Of a DNA stretch of 7,306 nucleotides, positions 1 to 5,283 are shown piece after piece. Position 1 is the stretch's first letter, and each line of letters opens with the position of its first letter. Origin of the DNA: Cetobacterium sp. UBA6069 (GTDB lineage: Bacteria; Fusobacteriota; Fusobacteriia; Fusobacteriales; Fusobacteriaceae). Made by a program: the position numbers and the translations under genes. Where the stretch lies: contig DIXX01000061.1 of assembly GCA_002428805.1 (NCBI GenBank), positions 1 through 7,306 of the forward strand. The letters run 5' to 3'. The notes below the pieces were generated by a model. That model was not told the origin of the DNA. It searched no databases and saw nothing but the letters and a program-made list of their open reading frames with translations.

Positions 1-24
1 ATTAAAATTACTCGGGAGGTTTTT

Positions 25-354
25 ATGCTTACATTTGAACATTACATTATGGACTTTTTTAAAATTTTTCTACACTGGTTGGCTTTCTTTTTTACAGCTC
101 TTTCTATTGCGGTGATCTGCTTTGGATTTTTAAAAAGTTTAAAACTTTTATTTCCCAATAAAGAGAAACTGAGTTTTAGTAAAATTATGAGAGATAACTT
201 CGACAAATATATTTTAGTAGGTTTGCAATTTCTGATTATAGCCGATATTATCGACACAATTATATTAAGAGATCTTCAAAATATAATTTTAGTTTTGCTT
301 ATCGTAGTGATAAGAACCATCATGAGTTGGGAGATTGAGAAGCATAAAAGCTGA
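25..354 (+). CDS. DUF1622 family small membrane protein
   Basis: This gene encodes a 109-residue, very hydrophobic protein with three likely membrane helices at about residues 11-36, 62-80 and 86-101. A basic, polar loop (about 37-61) separates the first two, and the tail is charged. The patterns GLQFLIIADIIDT (66-78) and VIRTIMSWEIE (95-105) are what I recognise as the core of the DUF1622 family, whose biochemical role is unknown. The start at 25 is supported by GGGAGGT at 14-20, although the 4-nt spacing is short; an in-frame ATG at 49 would remove only eight residues. The stop codon lies inside a strong terminator, and a new promoter follows, so the gene is probably not cotranscribed with the ribose operon. 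Its own promoter is mostly outside the window. The family assignment is fairly secure; no function can be given. Confidence 0.82.
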   Translation: MLTFEHYIMDFFKIFLHWLAFFFTALSIAVICFGFLKSLKLLFPNKEKLSFSKIMRDNFDKYILVGLQFLIIADIIDTIILRDLQNIILVLLIVVIRTIMSWEIEKHKS

Positions 355-381
355 AACTTTTCACAAGGTTTCAGCTTTTTT
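346..381 (+). terminator. Intrinsic terminator after the DUF1622 gene
   Basis: A near-perfect hairpin: AAAAGCTGAAAC (346-357) pairs with GTTTCAGCTTTT (368-379). The stem continues inward by one G-T and two A-T pairs to a TCAC tetraloop (361-364), and a T run reaches 381. The TGA stop (352-354) lies in the left arm, so a ribosome finishing translation would cover part of the hairpin. The A-rich 5' side gives only a short T run on the reverse strand, so reverse termination would be weak. Confidence 0.93.
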
Positions 382-385
382 GCTA

Positions 386-414
386 TTGACAATATTTTTT
401 TAGTGTGCTACATT
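386..414 (+). promoter_or_regulatory. Sigma-70-type promoter of the ribose operon
   Basis: A consensus -35 TTGACA (386-391) is followed by a 17-bp spacer and a -10-like TACATT (409-414, four of six consensus bases). The -10 is preceded by TGC, giving an extended -10 element. Transcription would start near 420, leaving a leader of about 80 nt before rbsK. The promoter begins five bases after the upstream terminator's T run. A weaker alternative sits downstream: TTGTGT (442-447), 17 bp, TATATT (465-470). Confidence 0.75.
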
Positions 415-438
415 AAAGGTATTAACCAATTTTATGTG

Positions 439-457
439 TAATTGTGTACACTAATTA
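439..457. promoter_or_regulatory. Candidate repressor operator in the rbs leader
   Basis: GTGTACAC (444-451) is a perfect 8-bp palindrome. It is flanked by TAATT on the left (439-443) and AATTA on the right (453-457), which would extend the symmetry apart from one extra T at 452. The core fits the GT-N-TA-N-AC pattern described for HutC/YtrA-type GntR regulators. It lies downstream of the best promoter, a position suited to blocking elongation, and overlaps the -35 of the weaker alternative promoter. The palindrome is seen; the binding factor is inferred, and no regulator gene is in the window. Confidence 0.4.
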
Positions 458-461
458 ATCA

Positions 462-487
462 CAATATATTATTTCAATATATTATTT
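462..487 (+). repeat. Perfect 13-bp tandem duplication before rbsK
   Basis: The 13-mer CAATATATTATTT occurs twice back to back, at 462-474 and 475-487, with no mismatch. Each copy contains the palindrome AATATATT and a -10-like TATATT. The second copy ends one base before the AAGGAG ribosome binding site (489-494) of rbsK. It could be a slippage duplication, paired protein-binding sites one and a quarter helical turns apart, or an AT-rich unstructured leader that helps ribosome loading. Confidence 0.9.
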
Positions 488-501
488 TAAGGAGACATTA
501 G

Positions 502-1413
502 ATGAAAAAAATTGTTGTTGTTGGAAGCATTAACATGGATTTAGTTACAATCTGTGAAAGAGCACCTCGTGGAGGAGAAACTCTTTTAGGAAAGAAATTC
601 ATGCAAATTCCTGGTGGAAAAGGAGCAAACCAAGCTGTTGCTATCGGAAAGATGAATAGCTCTGTATCTATGTTAGGAAAAATCGGAAAAGAGGGTATGG
701 GAGATATTCTTTTAAACTCTATGAAAAATGATGGAGTAGATGTTTCTAATATTGAATATTGTGATGAAGCTACTGGTATTGCAAAAATTATCGTAGAAGA
801 TAACGGACAAAATAGAATAATCGTTGTTCCAGGTGCAAACTACTCTGTAGATAACGATTATGTTGATAGACATATTGAGACTATTAAAAACTCTGATATA
901 GTTGTAGCTCAACTTGAGATCCCTGTAGAAACTGTTAAATACACTCTTCAAAAAGCAAAAGAGTTTGGTAAAACTACTATTTTAAATCCAGCTCCTGCTA
1001 GAGAGCTAGATGCTGAAATCATCAGCAACTCTGATTACATTATTCCAAATGAAACAGAGCTAGAGATTTTATCTGGAATTCCTGTAACTGATGAAGCGAG
1101 TGTAGAAGCTGCTGCTGCTATTCTTTTAGAGATGGGAGTTAAAGGATTAATCGTAACTTTAGGAAGCAAAGGTTGTATGTTTATAAGTAAAGAGATGAAA
1201 AAATCTTTCCCTGCTTACAAAGTAAAAGCAATTGACACAACTGCAGCTGGAGATAGCTTCATAGGTGGATTTGTAAATGGATTAGCTGCTGGATTAACTT
1301 TCGAAGCGGCAATTGATAGAGGAACTCGTGTTGCAGCAATCTCTGTAACTAGAATCGGAGCTCAAACTTCTATACCAACTCTAGAAGAAGTATTAAATTT
1401 TAAAGGAGAGTAA
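502..1413 (+). CDS. rbsK: Ribokinase RbsK
   Basis: RbsK phosphorylates D-ribose with ATP to ribose 5-phosphate in the cytoplasm, feeding the pentose phosphate pathway. The 303-residue length is normal for this PfkB-family sugar kinase. Visible hallmarks in order are GSINMDL (8-14, sugar-binding Asp13), GGKGANQ (38-44, N-terminal PfkB signature and substrate lid region), NPAPA (162-166), PNETE (182-186, with Asn183 and Glu186 of the metal/phosphate site), TLGSKG (219-224, nucleotide-binding) and DTTAAGD (245-251), whose Asp251 is the expected catalytic base next to the GA/AGD anion hole. The DTTAAGD form is typical of ribokinases rather than fructokinases. The start is fixed by AAGGAG at 489-494, seven bases upstream. 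It is the promoter-proximal gene of the operon, as in Bacillus but unlike E. coli, where the kinase comes after rbsB. No defects are visible. Confidence 0.97.
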   Translation: MKKIVVVGSINMDLVTICERAPRGGETLLGKKFMQIPGGKGANQAVAIGKMNSSVSMLGKIGKEGMGDILLNSMKNDGVDVSNIEYCDEATGIAKIIVEDNGQNRIIVVPGANYSVDNDYVDRHIETIKNSDIVVAQLEIPVETVKYTLQKAKEFGKTTILNPAPARELDAEIISNSDYIIPNETELEILSGIPVTDEASVEAAAAILLEMGVKGLIVTLGSKGCMFISKEMKKSFPAYKVKAIDTTAAGDSFIGGFVNGLAAGLTFEAAIDRGTRVAAISVTRIGAQTSIPTLEEVLNFKGE

Positions 1414-1415
1414 TT

Positions 1416-1823
1416 ATGAAAAGAGGAAGACTTTTAAATAGCGAATTATCTTATGAAATATCAAAAATTGGACACACGTCTCATATCACAGTTTGTGATG
1501 CTGGACTTCCATTCCCAAAAGGAGTTAAGAGAATTGACTTAGCCATCGAAGCGGGATTCCCAAGTTTTATAAAAACTCTAGATGCTATTCTGAGTGAGAT
1601 GATGGTTGAAGAGATCGTTTTAGCAGAAGAGATTAAAACAATAAATGAAACTGTTTATAACGAGATCTTAGAAACTTTCTCAAAAAATGGTATGAACCCT
1701 AAAATCACTTTTGTAACTCACACTGAGTTTAAAGAGGTTACAAAATCGAGTGAAGCGATTGTTAGAACTGGAGAGTGTACTCCTTATGCAAATATAATTT
1801 TAAAGTCAGGAGTAGTTTTTTAA
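1416..1823 (+). CDS. rbsD: D-ribose pyranase RbsD
   Basis: RbsD catalyses interconversion of beta-pyranose and furanose forms of D-ribose, supplying the form that ribokinase uses; family members assemble into ring-shaped oligomers in the cytoplasm. The 135-residue protein aligns by eye along its full length with known RbsD. It has the N-terminal KRGRLLNSELSYEI block, the catalytic His20 in KIGHTSH, Asp28 in VCDAGLPFP, a central block with VLAEEIK, His102 in FVTHTEF, and the C-terminal ECTPYANIIL with Tyr124 and Asn126 at the active site. The ribosome binding site AAAGGAG (1402-1408) is inside the 3' end of rbsK, and the two genes are separated by two bases, so translation is probably coupled. 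The gene ends directly against rbsA. Confidence 0.97.
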   Translation: MKRGRLLNSELSYEISKIGHTSHITVCDAGLPFPKGVKRIDLAIEAGFPSFIKTLDAILSEMMVEEIVLAEEIKTINETVYNEILETFSKNGMNPKITFVTHTEFKEVTKSSEAIVRTGECTPYANIILKSGVVF

Positions 1824-3320
1824 ATGAAAAAAGAGATTATTTTAAAAATGGAAGATATCCACAAATCTTTCCCGGGCGTTAAAGCTTTAAATGGAGCTTC
1901 GTTAAACGCCTATAAAGGAAGAGTTATGGCTTTGATGGGAGAAAATGGTGCTGGTAAATCCACTCTTATGAAAATAATGACTGGTATATACACTAAGGAC
2001 TCTGGAACTGTTACTTTCAACGGAAAAGAGGTTGCCTTTAAAGGAACAAAAGATTCACAGGCAGCTGGAATAGCTATAATTCACCAAGAGTTAAATCTGA
2101 TTTCACATATGAGTATAACTGAAAACATCTTCTTAGGAAGAGAGCTTACTAATAGCTTTGGAAAAATCGACTGGACTCTTATGCACAAAGAAGCTAGAAC
2201 TTTACTAGACCTTTTAAATATGAAAGACAGCGAAAAAACTCTGATTAAAGATTTAACTATCGGTAAGATGCAGATGATTGAGATTGCTAAGGCTCTTTCT
2301 CAAAATGCTAAACTTATAGTTATGGACGAACCAACTGATGCTCTGACTGATAAAGAGACTGAAAGTCTTTTCAGTGTTATAAGAGAGCTTACTCAAGAAG
2401 GAAGAAGTATAATTTATATCTCTCATAGATTGAAGGAGATTCCAGAGATTTGTGATGATATAACTGTTTTAAGAGATGGAAAGTTTGTATCTGAAGCTGA
2501 GGTAAAAGATATAGATGAAAACTATATAATTCAAAGTATGGTTGGAAGAACTCTAGATGAGCAGTTCCCAAATGTTACTACTACTCCTGGAGACGAGGTT
2601 TTAAAAGTTCAAAATCTTTGTGGACAATATGTAAAAAATGCATCTTTCTCTCTTAGAAAAGGAGAGATTCTTGGAATTGCTGGCCTTATGGGAGCTGGAA
2701 GAAGTGAGCTTGTAAAAACTATATATGGTTACTACAAGAAAACTGCTGGAACAGTTATAGTAGATGGAAAAGAGCTTAATATCACTTCTCCTGAATCTGG
2801 AGTAAAACATGGTATAGCATATGTTTCTGAGGATAGAAAAGGTGACGGTTTAGTTTTAGGACTGAGCGTAAAAGAGAATATGACTCTTTCATCTTTAAAA
2901 TCTTTCTCTAACAAACTAGGATTAAACAAAAAATTAGAAAATAACTCTGTCCTAGAATATATTAAAAAATTCGGAGTAAAAACTCCTTCAGAAAATGCAA
3001 CTATTAAAAATCTAAGCGGTGGAAACCAACAAAAAGTTGCTATTGCAAAAGCTCTTTTAACTAATCCTAAAATTCTTATTTTAGACGAACCAACTAGAGG
3101 AGTTGACGTCGGAGCTAAAAAAGAGATCTATGATGTTATAAATGAACTTAAAACTAAAGGTTTAAGTATCATTATGATTTCATCAGAGATGCCAGAAGTT
3201 ATGGGTCTAAGTGACAGAATCATGGTTCTTCACGAACACAAAATCAGTGGATCACTTTCAAAAGAGGAGTTCACTCAAGAAAAAATAATGAGATATGCAG
3301 TAGGAGTTGAAAATAAATAA
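1824..3320 (+). CDS. rbsA: Ribose ABC transporter ATPase RbsA
   Basis: RbsA is the cytoplasmic ATPase subunit that drives ribose import through RbsC. The 498 residues contain two fused ABC domains, as usual for sugar importers of the RbsA/MglA/AraG class. Domain 1 has Walker [10 protein letters not shown] (39-47), Q-loop Gln88, signature LTIGKMQ (144-150), Walker B ending MDEPT (167-171) and H-loop His201. Domain 2 has a degenerate Walker [10 protein letters not shown] (287-295, Arg293 in place of Lys). It keeps signature LSGGNQQ (397-403) and Walker B LDEPT (420-424), but carries Ser454 where the H-loop histidine would be (ISSEMPE). This asymmetry is normal for RbsA and points to one catalytic and one regulatory nucleotide site. 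The ATG directly follows the rbsD stop. Its AGGAG (1808-1812) is 11 bases away, rather far, which suggests reliance on translational coupling. Confidence 0.97.
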   Translation: MKKEIILKMEDIHKSFPGVKALNGASLNAYKGRVMALMGENGAGKSTLMKIMTGIYTKDSGTVTFNGKEVAFKGTKDSQAAGIAIIHQELNLISHMSITENIFLGRELTNSFGKIDWTLMHKEARTLLDLLNMKDSEKTLIKDLTIGKMQMIEIAKALSQNAKLIVMDEPTDALTDKETESLFSVIRELTQEGRSIIYISHRLKEIPEICDDITVLRDGKFVSEAEVKDIDENYIIQSMVGRTLDEQFPNVTTTPGDEVLKVQNLCGQYVKNASFSLRKGEILGIAGLMGAGRSELVKTIYGYYKKTAGTVIVDGKELNITSPESGVKHGIAYVSEDRKGDGLVLGLSVKENMTLSSLKSFSNKLGLNKKLENNSVLEYIKKFGVKTPSENATIKNLSGGNQQKVAIAKALLTNPKILILDEPTRGVDVGAKKEIYDVINELKTKGLSIIMISSEMPEVMGLSDRIMVLHEHKISGSLSKEEFTQEKIMRYAVGVENK

Positions 3321-4246
3321 TGTTAAAAAAAATCTATAACAATAAACCATTGATCGGGTTAATTGTTTTCTCTATAATAGTTTCATTCTTAAATCCAAGA
3401 TTTTTATCTTTAGGAAATATTTTAAACGTTTTAAGACAAACATCTATAAATTCAGTTATCGCCATCGGTATGACTCTTGTTATCTTAACTGGTGGAATTG
3501 ATCTGTCTGTAGGTTCTATCTTAGCTTTAACAGGTGCTATCGGAGCTAAATTAATTGTAAGTGGAATGAATCCTGTATTAGCTATTTTAATCGCTCTTAT
3601 TCTTGGTGCGCTATTTGGTATTTTTAATGGATTATTAATATCTTATGCAAAGCTTCAACCATTCATCGTAACTCTTGTTACTATGACTCTTTTAAGAGGA
3701 ATGACTCTTGTTTTCACAGATGGAAAACCAATCCCAGTTAGAGCTGGAGGAGATTTCTTTGACAATATCGGTGGAGGATATATTCTAGATATTCCTGTTC
3801 CTATTTATATTATGATCGCTCTATTCGTAGTTGGATACTATATTTTAAACAACTTAAAGTTTGGAAGATATATCTACGCTATCGGAGGAAATGAAGAAGC
3901 GACTAAGCTTTCTGGAGTAAACACTTCAAAGTATAAAACTCTTGTTTACGGAGTGTGTGGTGCTCTTTCTGCTCTTGCTGGAGTTATAATCACATCTAGA
4001 CTTGGTTCTGCTCAGCCTACAGCGGGATCTGGATATGAGTTAGACGCTATCGCTGCTGTTGTTCTTGGAGGAACATCACTTGCAGGTGGAGTTGGAAGTA
4101 TCTTAGGAACTGCCCTTGGTGCAGTTATCATCGGAGTTTTAGGTAACGCTCTAAATCTTTTAAACGTATCATCATACTACCAGATGATGGTAAAAGCTGC
4201 TGTAATTCTTATCGCAGTTTTAATAGATAGAAAATCTTCAAAGTAA
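3320..4246 (+). CDS. rbsC: Ribose ABC transporter permease RbsC
   Basis: RbsC is the integral membrane subunit, expected to act as a homodimer, through which ribose passes. The 308-residue protein is hydrophobic throughout with roughly eight to ten membrane segments. Recognisable BPD_transp_2 family blocks are the QTSINSVIAIGMTLVILTGG region followed by IDLSVGSILALTG (about residues 40-70), LQPFIVTLVTMTLLRGMT, the cytoplasmic coupling loop GGNEEATKLSG (Glu192-Glu193-Ala194, contacting RbsA), SAQPTAGSGYELDAIAAVVL with GGTSLAGG, and SSYYQMMVKA near the C-terminus. It is about a dozen residues shorter at the N-terminus than E. coli RbsC. The ATG overlaps the rbsA stop by one base (TAATG, 3318-3322). 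The nearest GGAG (3303-3306) is 13 bases upstream, so termination-reinitiation coupling is likely. Codons 3-5 lie in an eight-A run (3325-3332). Confidence 0.97.
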   Translation: MLKKIYNNKPLIGLIVFSIIVSFLNPRFLSLGNILNVLRQTSINSVIAIGMTLVILTGGIDLSVGSILALTGAIGAKLIVSGMNPVLAILIALILGALFGIFNGLLISYAKLQPFIVTLVTMTLLRGMTLVFTDGKPIPVRAGGDFFDNIGGGYILDIPVPIYIMIALFVVGYYILNNLKFGRYIYAIGGNEEATKLSGVNTSKYKTLVYGVCGALSALAGVIITSRLGSAQPTAGSGYELDAIAAVVLGGTSLAGGVGSILGTALGAVIIGVLGNALNLLNVSSYYQMMVKAAVILIAVLIDRKSSK

Positions 4247-4259
4247 AATTCTTTAAAAT

Positions 4260-4270
4260 AAAAAAAAAGG
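4260..4270 (+). promoter_or_regulatory. A9 tract and weak ribosome binding site of rbsB
   Basis: The only sizeable gap inside the operon (4247-4283) contains nine consecutive A residues (4260-4268) followed by GG. The resulting AAAAGG is the only Shine-Dalgarno-like sequence before rbsB and stands 13 bases from the ATG at 4284, which is long. No better start codon lies nearby and the signal peptide begins at 4284, so this start stands. I see no hairpin or promoter in the gap. Confidence 0.55.
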
Positions 4271-4283
4271 CTGGTTAATAGAT

Positions 4284-4352
4284 ATGAAAAATAGATTGAA
4301 ACATTTAGGATTTATGAGTTTAGTTTTAGGGATGACTACAATTGCAGAAGCT
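4284..4352 (+). other. Sec signal peptide of RbsB
   Basis: The first 23 codons form a classic signal peptide. There is a basic n-region (MKNRLKH), a hydrophobic core (about residues 8-20), and an A-x-A type site with Ala21-Glu-Ala23 before Ala24, giving a mature start of ARIGFVV. There is no cysteine at +1 or anywhere in the leader, so signal peptidase I cleavage and a soluble periplasmic product are expected. Confidence 0.88.
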
Positions 4353-5162
4353 GCTAGAATCGGATTTGTAGTTTCAACTCAAGACAATCCTTTCTTCGTT
4401 ACTCTTAAAGAGGGAGCGGTTTCTAAAGCTGCAGAGATGGGACACGAGATTGTCATTTTAGATTCTCAAAACGATCCATCAAAAGAGCTTTCAAACGTTG
4501 AAGATCTACTTGTAAATAAAATTGATGTCTTACTTATAAATCCAACAGACTCTGACGCTGTTATAGCTTCGGTTAAAGCTGCTAATCGTTTTAAAGTTCC
4601 TGTTGTAACTTTAGATAGATCATCTAACGGTGGAAAAGTAATATCTCATATAGCATCTGATAATGTTGCTGGAGGAGAGTTAGCTGGAAACTTTATAGCT
4701 AAAAGCTTAGAGGGAAAATCTAATAGAGTTATCGAGTTAGAAGGAATCCCAGGAACAACTGCTGCTCGTGATAGAGGAGAAGGGTTCAACTCTGCTGCTG
4801 CTGGAAAATTAGATATTGTTTCTAGACAAGCTGCAGATTTTGACAGAACAAAAGGACTTAACGTTACAGAAAATATTCTTGGAGGAATAGGAGATGTCGA
4901 TGCAGTGTTTGCTCACAACGACGAGATGGCTCTTGGAGCACTTAGAGCAATCGAAGCCTCTGGTAGAAAAAATATTTTAATAGTTGGTTTTGATGCAACT
5001 GAGGATGCGGTTAATGCTGTTAAAGGTGGAAAATTAGCTGCGACTGTAGCTCAAAAACCTGACGCAATTGGTGCAGAAGGTGTTTTAGCTGCAGATAAAA
5101 TCATAAAAAAAGAGAGTATTCCAGAATTTATTCCTGTAGCTTTAGAGCTTATAACGCAATAG
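4284..5162 (+). CDS. rbsB: Periplasmic D-ribose-binding protein RbsB
   Basis: RbsB is the solute receptor of the ribose importer and, in many bacteria, also a chemotaxis ligand carrier. The 292-residue length is close to the 296 of E. coli RbsB. A signal peptide is followed by a type I periplasmic binding protein fold. Positions expected to contact ribose are all present: Asn35-Pro-Phe37-Phe38 in QDNPFF, Asp111-Arg112, Arg162 in TAARDRG, Phe186 in ADFDR, Asn212 in AHNDE, Asp237 in VGFDAT and Gln257 in AQKPD. This full set argues for ribose rather than another sugar. It is the last gene of the operon; an intrinsic terminator begins 36 bases after the stop. Unlike Firmicutes homologues it has no lipobox cysteine. 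Confidence 0.97.
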   Translation: MKNRLKHLGFMSLVLGMTTIAEAARIGFVVSTQDNPFFVTLKEGAVSKAAEMGHEIVILDSQNDPSKELSNVEDLLVNKIDVLLINPTDSDAVIASVKAANRFKVPVVTLDRSSNGGKVISHIASDNVAGGELAGNFIAKSLEGKSNRVIELEGIPGTTAARDRGEGFNSAAAGKLDIVSRQAADFDRTKGLNVTENILGGIGDVDAVFAHNDEMALGALRAIEASGRKNILIVGFDATEDAVNAVKGGKLAATVAQKPDAIGAEGVLAADKIIKKESIPEFIPVALELITQ

Positions 5163-5197
5163 TTAGAGCGTATTTCGAATAGAATTTAACCTTTTCC

Positions 5198-5232
5198 AAA
5201 GTAGTGTGACTTAAATCACACTACTTTTTTTT
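5198..5232 (+). terminator. Intrinsic terminator of the ribose operon
   Basis: A perfect 12-bp stem, AAAGTAGTGTGA (5198-5209) against TCACACTACTTT (5216-5227), closes a six-base CTTAAA loop (5210-5215). The T run covers 5225-5232. It is the only strong hairpin in the 121-bp gap between rbsB and the molybdoenzyme gene. Its reverse strand lacks a T run on the other side, so it should act only on + strand transcription. Confidence 0.94.
5205..5220. promoter_or_regulatory. CRP/FNR-family consensus palindrome within the terminator
   Basis: TGTGACTTAAATCACA is an exact match to TGTGA-N6-TCACA, the consensus of E. coli CRP and close to that described for HcpR-type regulators. Its centre (5212.5) would be about 41 to 45 bases upstream of the start point predicted from the -10-like hexamers at 5242-5250, a typical class II activator position. 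The match is seen. Use as an operator is inference, since the same bases are fully explained as the terminator stem. Confidence 0.35.
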
Positions 5233-5241
5233 ATTTAAACG

Positions 5242-5259
5242 TATTATAATATATAAAAT
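5242..5259 (+). promoter_or_regulatory. Putative promoter of the molybdoenzyme gene
   Basis: A perfect -10 TATAAT (5245-5250) overlaps a second -10-like TATTAT (5242-5247), and TAAAAT follows at 5254-5259. No recognisable TTGACA-like hexamer lies 16-18 bp upstream; that region is the terminator's right arm and T run. A good -10 without a -35 suggests dependence on an activator. The start point would be near 5254-5257, giving a leader of about 30 nt. Confidence 0.55.
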
Positions 5260-5283
5260 ACTCTATATCGAGGAGGAGATGTT

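Noticed and set aside
3..8. TAAAAT as a -10 box for the DUF1622 gene.
   Set aside because: The leader would be only about ten bases and would barely include the ribosome binding site; the matching -35 is outside the window and cannot be judged.
42..257. Reverse-strand open frame opposite the DUF1622 gene.
   Set aside because: It is hydrophobic only because it mirrors an AT-rich membrane-protein gene; no ribosome binding site, promoter or recognisable family.
435..463. Possible CRP site in the rbs leader (TGTGT followed by TCACA).
   Set aside because: The spacing between the TGTGT copies and TCACA (459-463) is far from six bases, so no TGTGA-N6-TCACA arrangement exists here, unlike at 5205-5220.
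712..951. Reverse-strand open frame inside rbsK.
   Set aside because: It lies within a complete, well-conserved ribokinase gene and has an Ile/Asn/Tyr-rich composition typical of an antisense shadow, with no family match that I recognise.
2389..2929. Three reverse-strand open frames inside rbsA.
   Set aside because: They are opposite the conserved ATPase domains, overlap one another and show no ribosome binding sites or recognisable domains.
2682..3200. Loss of the Walker A lysine and H-loop histidine in the second RbsA domain as a sign of gene decay.
   Set aside because: The same degenerate second site is the normal state in this transporter family, and the rest of the domain is intact.
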